A DNA stretch of 64,000 nt from an uncultured Prevotellaceae bacterium (GTDB taxonomy: Bacteria; Bacteroidota; Bacteroidia; Bacteroidales; Bacteroidaceae). The stretch spans positions 33,909 through 97,908 of the forward strand of contig ONJJ01000006.1 of assembly GCA_900318115.1 (NCBI GenBank), read 5' to 3'. Below, piece after piece: positions 16,782 through 25,004 of the stretch. Positions within the stretch are counted from its first letter, which is position 1. Each line of letters opens with the position of its first letter. The notes under the pieces are model-generated. The model made no database searches, was not told the DNA's origin, and worked only from the letters and a program-made list of their open reading frames with translations. The translations under genes were made by a program, and so were the position numbers.

Positions 16782-18761
16782 ATGAAACACCTCCTCCTTG
16801 CCCTGGCGCTATTATGGGGCACCCTCGCTTTGGCTCAATCGCCAGACCTTTTCTCCGACACCTGGACGGCCACCGATGCCCTCGGCCGAACCATGCCCAC
16901 GGCCGAGGAAGCGCCCGTGCGCACGGACAAGTCCCGCACGGTGGGCATCTTCTACATCACCTGGCACGACGAGGGCAAGCACAACCTGCGCGCCCCCTAC
17001 GGAGGCGACGTCACCCGCACCCTGCAGGCAGCCCCCGAGGCACGCCTCGACGCCTATCACCCAGCCTGGAAGGAATGGAGCCTGCACTGGGGCGAACCCG
17101 AGGCGGGTTACTTCCTCAGCCAAGACCGGTGGGTCATTCGTCGGGACCTCTCCATGCTCGCAGATGCAGGCGTGGACGTACTCATCCTCGACGTCACCAA
17201 CGCCGTGCTCTATTGGGACGAGTGGCGAGTGCTCTTCGACGAGATGCAGCAGATGCGCGCCCTGGGCAACCCCGTGCCCCAATTCTGCTTCTGGGCCTTC
17301 AACGGAAATGTCGTCAGCGTCGTTCAGCAACTCTATGAGCGTATCTACAAGGAGGGCACGGCGCGCGATTTCTGGTTCCAGTGGGAGGGCAAGCCGCTTC
17401 TGCTCTACAACGCCGAGCCCGACCACGACGCCAACGGCGGAGGCTACGACGCAGGCGCCTACCCGCAGGAAATCTACGACTTCTTCACCCTCCGCAATAT
17501 GTGGTGGGGCTACTACGAATGGGGCGGACATCGATATGTGGGCACGGAGGACAACTGGTCGTTCGGATTCGAGTTGAACGACGACCGCGTGGCCGCACTC
17601 CAGCCCCAGGACCTCGCCTCGCGTCACCAAGGCCGTCTGGAGGAGATGCCCGTCACGCCCGCCCAGCACCCCATCAGCATCACCGGCAAGAGCTGGCGCC
17701 GTCAGACCCAGGAACCTCGGCTCGACGAATACGACCTGCCCGACTCCGCCTATGTACCCTGGCTCGGCCGCACCGTGAGCCACCCCGAGGGCTATGGCAT
17801 CTATTTCCAGGACCGGTGGGACGAGGCTCTGGCCGCCGACCCCGACTTCATCTACCTCAATGACTGGAACGAATGGACTGCCGGCAAGTATGTCTCGGGC
17901 TTCGCTCCCGGAAGCACCACCGTGCCAGGCCCCACGACCTTCCTCGGGCGCCAGAACCCCTTCTACTTCGTGGACCAGTACAACGCCGAGTTCAACCGCA
18001 GCATCCAGCCCATGCGAGGGGGCTACACCGACAACTACTACATGCAGATGGTGCAGAACATCCGCCGCTACAAGGGCGTGCGCCCCACTCCCCTCCACCG
18101 CGGCTACTCCACCACCAAACACCCCGCCTCCTCTGCCTCCAAACACCCCACCTCATCCACCTCCAAACACCCCGCCTCATCCACCTCCGGCCGCCCTGCC
18201 TCCTCTGCCTCCCCTGATCCTACCCCTGTTGACGGCGGTTCGTCCGCCGTCGCCCACTACCTCGACACCCACGGCGACATCCTCCACCGCGACCACCCCG
18301 GCTACGGCGGCCTCCACTACACCGACTCCACGGGGCGCAACGACATCATCTCCTCCACCGCTTCCGTGACCCGCAAATTCCTCATCCTGACAGCCACTAC
18401 GGCCGCGCCCCTCACCCCCAGCACAGACCCTGCCTGGATGCTCCTCTACCTCGACACGGACACCTCCCCCACCACGGGCTGGCAGGGCTTCGATTACCTG
18501 GTGCTCCACGGCTGGCTCTATCGCTTCGATGCCGCCTCCCATACGTGGCAGCCCATCTCGCCCGTCGCCCAGACCATAAGCGAGCGGCAGCTCACCCTTC
18601 TCATTCCTCGCAAGTCACTGAATCTCAACCAAGAACTATTCTCCATAGACTTCAAGTGGGCCGACAATCCCACGGACCCCTTCGACATCATTTCCATCTG
18701 CACCACGGGCGACACGGCCCCCAACCGCCGCTTCTGCTACCGCTTCCGCTGGCAGAAGTAA
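16782..18761 (+). CDS. Secreted GH71/GH99-like protein with Ser/Pro linker and C-terminal beta domain
   Basis: 659 residues. Signal peptide (1-18), then a TIM-barrel-like domain (about 50-410) with VGIFYITWHD, DVLILDVTNA, FQWEGKPLLLYN and YLNDWNEWTAG, features of the GH71/99-like group common in Bacteroidota. A repetitive linker (about 446-480: four 8-residue units such as KHPASSAS) joins it to a C-terminal domain (about 490-659) resembling a carbohydrate-binding beta sandwich. Family members act on alpha-mannan or related glycans, but this subgroup is poorly characterised. The linker is encoded by exact 24-base units (18117-18212). Confidence 0.7.
   Translation: MKHLLLALALLWGTLALAQSPDLFSDTWTATDALGRTMPTAEEAPVRTDKSRTVGIFYITWHDEGKHNLRAPYGGDVTRTLQAAPEARLDAYHPAWKEWSLHWGEPEAGYFLSQDRWVIRRDLSMLADAGVDVLILDVTNAVLYWDEWRVLFDEMQQMRALGNPVPQFCFWAFNGNVVSVVQQLYERIYKEGTARDFWFQWEGKPLLLYNAEPDHDANGGGYDAGAYPQEIYDFFTLRNMWWGYYEWGGHRYVGTEDNWSFGFELNDDRVAALQPQDLASRHQGRLEEMPVTPAQHPISITGKSWRRQTQEPRLDEYDLPDSAYVPWLGRTVSHPEGYGIYFQDRWDEALAADPDFIYLNDWNEWTAGKYVSGFAPGSTTVPGPTTFLGRQNPFYFVDQYNAEFNRSIQPMRGGYTDNYYMQMVQNIRRYKGVRPTPLHRGYSTTKHPASSASKHPTSSTSKHPASSTSGRPASSASPDPTPVDGGSSAVAHYLDTHGDILHRDHPGYGGLHYTDSTGRNDIISSTASVTRKFLILTATTAAPLTPSTDPAWMLLYLDTDTSPTTGWQGFDYLVLHGWLYRFDAASHTWQPISPVAQTISERQLTLLIPRKSLNLNQELFSIDFKWADNPTDPFDIISICTTGDTAPNRRFCYRFRWQK
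18117..18212 (+). repeat. In-frame 24-bp minisatellite in the GH71/99-like gene
   Basis: Four contiguous 24-base units at 18117, 18141, 18165 and 18189; each encodes 8 residues of the type KHPASS(A/T)S. The unit is a multiple of three, so copy-number change would alter linker length but keep the frame. Confidence 0.9.
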
Positions 18762-18862
18762 TATCTGCTCCCGAACAATCCCCCGAGCCCCGAGGAATGT
18801 GAATTTTTCGGGTTCATTGTGCTTTTCTTCCTGTTTTCTTTGGTCAAACGGGAAGAAAACAC

Positions 18863-18870
18863 TACTTTTG
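18863..18870 (+). promoter_or_regulatory. -7 box for the DUF4199 gene
   Basis: TACTTTTG, 45 bases before the ATG at 18916, with a TTTG further upstream in a plausible -33 position. Confidence 0.65.
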
Positions 18871-18915
18871 CAGCCGAAACGCGCGCAGGCGCACACGCAA
18901 ACCTCATTTAGTAAT

Positions 18916-19479
18916 ATGTCAGAAACCAATCCTAACGACCGCCGTCAAGCGGCCACCGAAGCGCAGCAGACCCGGGCCTACGCGGGCTACTACGGTCTCT
19001 GGATCGGGCTGTGCTGGGTCCTCAGCTTCGGGCTGACCATGGCGGGCCTGAAATCGCCCCTGCTGGGTAACATAGGAATGCTGGCGGGCATCATGTCGCT
19101 TCCGCTGGGTGCCTGGTTGTTGAGGGGCTTCCGCGACCACGTGGGTGCCCTGCCCCTGCGCCGGGCGTGGCATCTCTCGTGGATGATGTACCTCGCCGGC
19201 GCCCTGATCTGCACCGCCGCCCAATACATCTACTTCGCCTACCTCGACGATGGCCTGCTCGTGCGCACCTATTCCGAGCTGCTCCAGCAACCGGAGGTTC
19301 AGGACATGCTCTCGAGGATGCTTCCGGGTCAGGATGCCCTGGGACTGATGGACGAGGCCCTCAGCACCTTCGCCTCCACGCCGCCCTCGCAACTCGCCTT
19401 CCAGTTCCTCTTCTTGAACGTGCTCTTGGCCAGCGTGGTGGCGTTGCCCGTGGCACTGACGGGAAGAAGTAAGTCATAG
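18916..19479 (+). CDS. DUF4199 membrane protein
   Basis: 187 residues with four predicted membrane segments (about 25-45, 52-72, 85-105, 160-180) and a charged extracytoplasmic stretch between the last two. Pattern and size match DUF4199, a Bacteroidota family of unknown function that commonly precedes a GT2 gene, as it does here. The ATG at 18916 (MSETNPNDRR) is preferred over an upstream frame extension because the promoter lies between them. Confidence 0.82.
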   Translation: MSETNPNDRRQAATEAQQTRAYAGYYGLWIGLCWVLSFGLTMAGLKSPLLGNIGMLAGIMSLPLGAWLLRGFRDHVGALPLRRAWHLSWMMYLAGALICTAAQYIYFAYLDDGLLVRTYSELLQQPEVQDMLSRMLPGQDALGLMDEALSTFASTPPSQLAFQFLFLNVLLASVVALPVALTGRSKS

Positions 19480-19568
19480 AGAATGATTATTTTAGGTCTA
19501 TAATTCTTATAATCTTTTATTCTTATATTTTTTAATTTTTATAATCTTTAATTTTCCACTCCTCATAT

Positions 19569-20624
19569 ATGGATCTTTTTGACCAACAACCTTCACCAGA
19601 ATATACTCCCCTCCCCACGAAGGAGGGTCAGGGGGAAGAATCCGGGCGCCCATGCCCCGGGGGAAAGAGCTCCCTCGACATCTCCGTCGTCGTTCCCCTC
19701 TTCAACGAGGCCGAGTCGTTGCCCGAGCTGCAGGCTTGGATTCAGCGTGTGATGGAACAGCACGGCTTCAGCTACGAAATCATCTTCGTCAACGACGGCT
19801 CCACGGACAACTCGTGGAATGTCATCGAGCGCCTGAGCGCCGAGCACCCCGAGGTCAAGGGCATCAAGTTCCGCCGCAACTACGGCAAGAGCCCCGCTCT
19901 CTTCTGCGGCTTCCGCCGGGCCGTGGGCAACGTGGTCATCACGATGGACGCCGACCTCCAGGACTCCCCCGACGAGATTCCCGAGCTGCGCCGGATGATC
20001 GTGGAGGACGGCTATGACCTCGTCAGCGGCTGGAAGCAGAAGCGCTACGACCCGCTCTCGAAGACCATCCCCACCAAGCTCTTCAACGCCACGGCCCGCG
20101 CCGTGAGCGGCATCCACAACCTGCATGACTTCAACTGCGGCCTGAAAGCCTACCGCCGGGATGTCATCAAGAACATCGAGGTCTATGGCGAGATGCACCG
20201 CTACATCCCCTATCTGGCCAAGAACGCAGGCTTCACCCGCATCGGCGAGAAGGTGGTGCACCACCAAGCGCGCAAATACGGCACCACGAAGTTCGGCCTG
20301 GACCGTTTCGTCAACGGCTACCTGGACCTGATGACGCTCTGGTTCCTCTCGCGCTTCGGCCAGAAGCCCATGCACGTCTTCGGCCTGGGCGGTTCGCTGA
20401 TGTTCATCATCGGTTTCTTCGCCGCGCTCGCCGTCGGAATCAGCAAGTTGGTGGCCCTCTCGCGCGGCATTCCAGCCCGTCTGGTGACGGACAACCCCTA
20501 CTTCTTCATCGCCCTGACCATGATGCTGCTGGGCACCCAGCTCTTCCTGGCCGGGTTCCTGGGCGACCTCATCAGCCGCAATAGCGACCAGCGGAACAAC
20601 TACCAGATAGAGAAGGAAATCTAA
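19569..20624 (+). CDS. GT2 glycosyltransferase, polyprenyl-phosphate sugar synthase type
   Basis: 351 residues. GT-A fold: VVPLFNE, FVNDGSTDN, then MDADLQD with the DXD metal site. Two C-terminal membrane segments (about 275-300 and 313-335) as in GtrB/DPM-like enzymes, which transfer a sugar from UDP or GDP to a polyprenyl phosphate for later extracytoplasmic transfer. Residues about 12-32 (PLPTKEGQGEESG and on) are encoded by a C-rich/G-rich palindromic stretch like those between genes elsewhere in the window; the conserved domain begins only at about residue 36. The DUF4199 gene lies 89 bases upstream. Confidence 0.9.
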   Translation: MDLFDQQPSPEYTPLPTKEGQGEESGRPCPGGKSSLDISVVVPLFNEAESLPELQAWIQRVMEQHGFSYEIIFVNDGSTDNSWNVIERLSAEHPEVKGIKFRRNYGKSPALFCGFRRAVGNVVITMDADLQDSPDEIPELRRMIVEDGYDLVSGWKQKRYDPLSKTIPTKLFNATARAVSGIHNLHDFNCGLKAYRRDVIKNIEVYGEMHRYIPYLAKNAGFTRIGEKVVHHQARKYGTTKFGLDRFVNGYLDLMTLWFLSRFGQKPMHVFGLGGSLMFIIGFFAALAVGISKLVALSRGIPARLVTDNPYFFIALTMMLLGTQLFLAGFLGDLISRNSDQRNNYQIEKEI

Positions 20625-20645
20625 AATCCCTCGTACCCGACACGC

Positions 20646-21185
20646 ATGAGCAAGAAAGGAACATCGTACAGGCTGCTTCCCTCCATCGCGGGAGGCGTCA
20701 TGGCGTGTGTGCTGGGGGTAGCCCTCTGCGCTTGCGAGAGTGTCTCCTGCCCGCTGAACAACACGGTGGAGAGTGTCTATGGCTTCTACGCCGCCCTCTA
20801 CGACGACAACGGCCAGCTGGTGAAGGACCAGGGAATCTCCATCGGCGACACCCTGAACGTGACCCTGCTGGGGCCCGACAGCATCATCGCCAACCGCGTC
20901 ACGAACCAGAGTGGCGTGAATCTGCCCGTGAGCTTCTATGAGGACACCGATGTCATAGAGTTCGCCCTGACCGACACCCTCAGCCGTGTGGGGCGCGACA
21001 CGCTCTGGATCCACAAGCGCAACACCCACCACTGGGACGACCCCTCGTGCCCCGTGCACATGTGGCACCAGGTGCTGGGCGTGCGCAGCACCCACCACCT
21101 GATAGACACCGTCCTCGTCACGAATCCCCAAATAAACTACGATGGTCTCGAGAACTTCCAGATATATTTCCGCATTGCTGAGTAG
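20646..21185 (+). CDS. DUF6452-family lipoprotein
   Basis: 179 residues. Hydrophobic signal ending near Cys28/Cys30, followed by SCPLNNTV, then beta-strand-rich sequence with DTLWIHKRNTHHWDDPSCP. The pattern and the partner gene downstream match the DUF6452/DUF6048 pair of Bacteroidales, assigned from memory of the families. It overlaps the next gene by 44 bases, implying coupled translation. Function unknown; probably envelope-located. Confidence 0.68.
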   Translation: MSKKGTSYRLLPSIAGGVMACVLGVALCACESVSCPLNNTVESVYGFYAALYDDNGQLVKDQGISIGDTLNVTLLGPDSIIANRVTNQSGVNLPVSFYEDTDVIEFALTDTLSRVGRDTLWIHKRNTHHWDDPSCPVHMWHQVLGVRSTHHLIDTVLVTNPQINYDGLENFQIYFRIAE

Positions 21186-21933
21186 CGCGTTGCTGCTGCT
21201 GCCGGCCTGCCCTCTGCTGGCCTCGACGCCGCCGGCACTCCCCGAGGAGCAGCTTCGGACACTCCCCGAAGGAGACCTCCAGGGGGACTCCATCGTGGTC
21301 AACCTCGACAGCACCACCGTGGCCGAGGCCCTGGGGCAGAAGGCCGAGAAGAAGGTGCACTTCATCAACGGCTTCGGCGTGGGCGTGGACTTCGTGGGGC
21401 TGGTTCAGAAAGCCATCGGCGCCGACTGGGCCCAGATGGAGGTGCTCGCCCGCATGAACCTCAAGGAGCGCTTCTTCGTCGTCTTCGAACTCGGACTGGG
21501 CGAGGCCGACCACGAGGGGCGCGACCTCGACAACCACTTCCACGTGCGCTCGCCCTACTTCCGCCTCGGATGTGACTACAACATACGCCACAAACACCCG
21601 GACGGCAACCGCTTCTTCGTGGGGCTGCGCTATGCCTTCTCGGCCTACAAGTACGACCTCACCTCCCCCACCCCCATCACCGACCCCGTCTGGGGCACCA
21701 CCCAACCCTTCGACCTACAGGGCCTCAGCGGCAATGCCCACTGGGGCGAACTCGTCCTCGGAGTGGAGACGCGCCTCTGGAGCATCATCCGACTGGGATG
21801 GGACATGCGATTCAAACTCATCATCACCCAGAAGTCCCACGAGGTGGGCGTGCCCTGGTACATACCCGGACTGGGAAAGCAACCCGACGGCATCGCATGG
21901 GGAGGCACCTTCAAGCTCCTGTTTGACATCTAA
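21142..21933 (+). CDS. DUF6048-family outer-membrane-like protein
   Basis: 263 residues with a signal peptide (about 1-27), a short low-complexity spacer and about 190 residues of alternating polar/aromatic strands (GFGVGVDFVGLV, YFRLGCDYNI, FVGLRYAFSAYKYDL) ending in FKLLFDI, as in small outer-membrane beta barrels. It begins inside the DUF6452 gene, so the two are very probably produced together. Function unknown. Confidence 0.68.
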   Translation: MVSRTSRYISALLSSALLLLPACPLLASTPPALPEEQLRTLPEGDLQGDSIVVNLDSTTVAEALGQKAEKKVHFINGFGVGVDFVGLVQKAIGADWAQMEVLARMNLKERFFVVFELGLGEADHEGRDLDNHFHVRSPYFRLGCDYNIRHKHPDGNRFFVGLRYAFSAYKYDLTSPTPITDPVWGTTQPFDLQGLSGNAHWGELVLGVETRLWSIIRLGWDMRFKLIITQKSHEVGVPWYIPGLGKQPDGIAWGGTFKLLFDI

Positions 21934-21940
21934 AGAATTA

Positions 21941-21980
21941 ACGGATTTACAATTTACGAATTTACAGATTTACGGATTTG
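21941..21980. repeat. Iterated GATTTAC/AATTTAC tract
   Basis: Runs of ATTTAC and GATTTAC after the DUF6048 stop. Much of the phrase (ACAGATTTACG followed by AATTTAC) recurs at 711-728 just upstream of the helicase start, suggesting a dispersed AT-rich oligonucleotide. Confidence 0.55.
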
Positions 21981-22052
21981 GAAGCGGGCATCCGCATTTC
22001 ATATTCCAATTTTCATATTTCAAGTAGATGCACACAATTAGTTTACAATTTA

Positions 22053-22116
22053 GACACAGAGACGCAGAGTCACAGAGAATATATATATAAACTCTGTGTC
22101 TCCGTTCCTCTGTGTC
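22053..22116. repeat. Imperfect 25-bp inverted repeat of GACACAGAG type
   Basis: Arms 22053-22077 and 22092-22116 pair at 20 of 25 positions around a 14-base AT-rich loop (ATATATATA). Each arm also contains internal ACAGAG repeats. It sits between the DUF6048 and apbE genes and may act as a terminator or be a dispersed element. Confidence 0.75.
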
Positions 22117-22174
22117 CTAAAGATTGTGTCAGTTAGTTTTGATTGTTTACTTATATTATATTTTACATTTTCCA

Positions 22175-23266
22175 ATGACCGACCCTCTGAACCCCATAGA
22201 AACGACGGACGAGAAATTCTCGCCCCTGACGTCCCAAGACCAGCCGCGCTCCCAATGGCGGCGCTGGCACCTGCCTGTGCTGCTGCTGCTGGCCATCGGT
22301 TCCTACCTCATCATCACACACCGCTCGACCCCTGCGCCGTACCAGCGGAACGAGGGCGCCGTCTTCGGCACCTTCTACCACATCACCTACCAGAGCCCCG
22401 ACGACCTCCAGGCGGACATCGCCGCCGAGCTGGCGCGCGTGGACCAGAGCCTCTCGATGTTCAACCCGCAGAGCACCCTCAGCCGCCTGAACCAGGGTGA
22501 GGACATCGTGGCGGACTCGCTCTTCCGCGCCGTGTTCGCCCTCTCCCAGCGCGTCTCCGAGGCCACCGGCGGCGCCTTCGACATCACCGTGGCCCCGCTG
22601 GTGAACGCCTGGGGCTTCGGTTTCAAGAGCGGCGCCCTGCCGGATAGTTCCGCCGTGGACTCCCTGCGCCAGCTCATCGGATTCCGGCGCGTGGACCTCA
22701 GCGCCGACGGCCGACTGCATCGCCAGGACCCGCGCATGATCCTCGATTGCGGAGCCGTGGCCAAGGGATTCGGCGTGGACCAGGTGGCCAACCTCTTGCG
22801 CGCGCGCGGGGTAAATAATTATATGGTGGAGATTGGAGGCGAAGTCGTCGTCGCCGGAGTGAACCCCAAGGGGCAGCCCTGGCGCGTGGGAGTCAACCGC
22901 CCCGTGGACGACCCCGATAGCCAGAGCAACGAGCTCGACACCGTGCTCACCCTGACCGACTGCGCCATGGCCACGAGCGGCAACTACCGCAACTTCTATG
23001 TCACGGCCGACGGGCGGCGCGTGGCCCACACCATCGACCCCGCCACGGGCTACCCCGTGCAGCACACCATCCTCTCGGCCACCGTGCTGGCTCCCACCTG
23101 CGCCGAGGCCGACGCCTTCGCCACCTCGTTCATGGTGCTGGGGCTGGACGGCGCGCGCGAGGTGCTGCAGCAGCACCCCGAGCTCGAGGCCTACTTCATC
23201 TGCGACAACCCCGATTCCGCCGGAGGCGATTACCGGAAAATCTATTGGAGGCACCCGCGGCAATGA
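22175..23266 (+). CDS. apbE: FAD:protein FMN transferase
   Basis: 363 residues. An N-terminal membrane anchor (about 33-51) precedes the ApbE domain: FGTFYHITYQ, LSRLN, VNAWGFG, ILDCGAVAKGFGVD, EIGGEVVVAG, ATSGNYRN, HTIDPATGYPV. Attaches FMN to threonine residues of Na+-translocating NADH:quinone reductase (NqrB/C) and Rnf subunits outside the cytoplasm. ATG at 22175 (MTDPLNP) is chosen over a GTG 51 bases upstream. The stop overlaps the next start as ATGA. Confidence 0.93.
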   Translation: MTDPLNPIETTDEKFSPLTSQDQPRSQWRRWHLPVLLLLAIGSYLIITHRSTPAPYQRNEGAVFGTFYHITYQSPDDLQADIAAELARVDQSLSMFNPQSTLSRLNQGEDIVADSLFRAVFALSQRVSEATGGAFDITVAPLVNAWGFGFKSGALPDSSAVDSLRQLIGFRRVDLSADGRLHRQDPRMILDCGAVAKGFGVDQVANLLRARGVNNYMVEIGGEVVVAGVNPKGQPWRVGVNRPVDDPDSQSNELDTVLTLTDCAMATSGNYRNFYVTADGRRVAHTIDPATGYPVQHTILSATVLAPTCAEADAFATSFMVLGLDGAREVLQQHPELEAYFICDNPDSAGGDYRKIYWRHPRQ

Positions 23267-24375
23267 CGTTTTCATCCCATAGAACCCTACGTAGGCTCGT
23301 AGGCCTGCTGCTGTTGCTGGCCATCTGCGTCCCCTCCCAGGCGGGAGGCGGATTCAAGCGCGCGTGGAAGAAATTCAACGAATGGCTGGAGAAAGGGCAG
23401 TACGAGGGCATCGACACGGCCTACATCCAGGTGCCGCGCCTCAACCGCCAGATCTACCTCGGCGGCTATGCCTACTGGCAGAGCTACCGCATGGACATGC
23501 CCGTCCACCTGGAGGATGTCGCCGAGGGCTACAACTTCAACGGCACCTACCACCAGAAAGCCCACTCGTGGCAGGCCGAGGTGGATCTGGGCATCGACTG
23601 GAAGGGGCTGGCAGTGGAGCTGCCCATACCCGTTCGCAACAAATACTCCTTCAGCATCGGTCTGGCCAAGAACGGCAGCGTCTGGGGCGCCCGCTTCCGC
23701 TACAAGAACCTGCGCCGCATGGACGGCACCTGCACCATCGACGAATACCCCATCGACGAGAGCAGCAACAGCATCAAGACCTTCTACATCGAGGGTTACT
23801 ACATCCTCATGCCCAAGAAGTTCTCTATCGGCGCGGGGCTCTTTGCCGACATGATCCAGCGGCGCTCTGCCGGCAGCCCCCTCATCTACGCCAACTACTA
23901 CCACAGCCGCTACCGCGTGGAGCAATTCTTCCCGGCCAACTTCGACAGCTTCCGCACCAACCAGATCTCCCTGGGGGCAGGCTATGCCTACAACCTCTCG
24001 TTCCTGCGCGGACGTCTGGTCTTCCACGCCTCCGTGGTGCCTATGTTCACTTTCTACAACAACCTGAAGCACATGGTGGGCTACGACGACAACTTCTTCA
24101 CCACCATCTCCCAGGACCCCAATGCCAAGGAGGCGGCCAAGGCGGCCTCGGGGCTGACGGACGAGCAATGGAACGACTTCTACCGGCCCGCGGAGCAGGG
24201 CTCAGCGCGCTTCCGCGTGAATGCCTTCGCCCGCTTTGCGGCCAACTACAGCTTCGACCGCTTCATCGTCACCCTCCTCTGCAACTACCGCCACTACGGC
24301 TACAGCAATGACCTCGACCTGAAGATCCTGAACCAGGAAGCCGACATCCAGCTCAACTTCTGCACGCGGTTCTGA
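23263..24375 (+). CDS. DUF4421 outer-membrane-like protein
   Basis: 370 residues. Signal peptide (about 1-27), then many amphipathic strands with frequent aromatic ends, finishing in NFCTRF, a barrel-type terminal Phe. The pattern (YAYWQSYRMDMP, FYIEGYYILMPKKFS, LGAGYAYN) fits DUF4421, a Bacteroidota family of unknown function. The ATG at 23263 overlaps the apbE stop by 4 bases, so the two are translationally coupled. Confidence 0.75.
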   Translation: MTFSSHRTLRRLVGLLLLLAICVPSQAGGGFKRAWKKFNEWLEKGQYEGIDTAYIQVPRLNRQIYLGGYAYWQSYRMDMPVHLEDVAEGYNFNGTYHQKAHSWQAEVDLGIDWKGLAVELPIPVRNKYSFSIGLAKNGSVWGARFRYKNLRRMDGTCTIDEYPIDESSNSIKTFYIEGYYILMPKKFSIGAGLFADMIQRRSAGSPLIYANYYHSRYRVEQFFPANFDSFRTNQISLGAGYAYNLSFLRGRLVFHASVVPMFTFYNNLKHMVGYDDNFFTTISQDPNAKEAAKAASGLTDEQWNDFYRPAEQGSARFRVNAFARFAANYSFDRFIVTLLCNYRHYGYSNDLDLKILNQEADIQLNFCTRF

Positions 24376-24474
24376 GGAGAGTGAGGATGGCTGCGTTCTG
24401 CTCTTCATCCGGCTGAGGAATAGTTTGCCAAAAGAAATCCCAGCCTGTTCTCCCGTGCGAAAAAAGATTTTGAG

Positions 24475-25004
24475 AAAAAATGTCGGAATCTTACGCATTT
24501 ATCGATAATAATACTGATATACAAACACTTGCGATGCGTAAGATTGTGCGTAAGATTGTGATTTTGCGTAAGATTTTTGTGCCTAAACGTGTTTACGCAG
24601 GCTATTAGGCGCCAACTTTATCGAATACCTCTCGAACATCATCAACAAGATATACCGATTACCTCTCGAACGTCATCAAAAAGCCTACATCGATGCAACC
24701 GGACTCCTAAAACGAAGTTTCAGCGAATACCAGCGGTGGTACAAAAAAGTACCACCGCTGGTACTTTTAAGTACCACCGCTGGTACACGCCCTCATTCCA
24801 TGGGCCGGAGCACGGGATCCCTTGATTTAGGTTGCTCCTTGCTACCATCCATTTAGTCCGATTCCAGCCTAAATCTTACGCAAATTCACTAATCTCACGC
24901 AAAATCTTACGCAAAATCACCAATCTTACGCAGAATCTTACGCATCATAACACACTATATTCAAGCGAATTAAGTGGCAAATGCGTAAGATTCCGACATT
25001 TTTT
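24475..25004. repeat. Noncoding element bounded by 26-bp perfect inverted repeats, with mirrored GCGTAAGATT iterons
   Basis: 24475-24500 and 24979-25004 are exact reverse complements over 26 bases. Inside, GCGTAAGATT occurs in plus orientation at 24536, 24548 and 24566 and in minus orientation at 24872, 24903, 24922 and 24934 (plus a one-base variant at 24891); each outer repeat carries one more in the opposite sense. The arrangement is therefore mirror-symmetric around a centre of about 290 bases, which holds a 15-bp hairpin (24728-24763) with a third copy of its arm and a direct repeat with core TACCTCTCGAAC (around 24626 and 24660). No reading frame in the core is convincing. It covers most of a gap of over 600 bases. 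Confidence 0.85.
24728..24785. repeat. Hairpin TACCAGCGGTGGTAC with a competing third arm
   Basis: Arm 1 is 24728-24742 and arm 2 is 24749-24763, a perfect 15-bp stem with an A6 loop. A second exact copy of arm 2 at 24771-24785 could pair with arm 1 instead, giving two mutually exclusive structures. Confidence 0.85.

Noticed and set aside
24531-24943. GCGTAAGATT iterons as a plasmid-type replication origin
   Set aside because: No replication protein, DnaA boxes or partition genes nearby, and the iterons are in opposed rather than uniform orientation.
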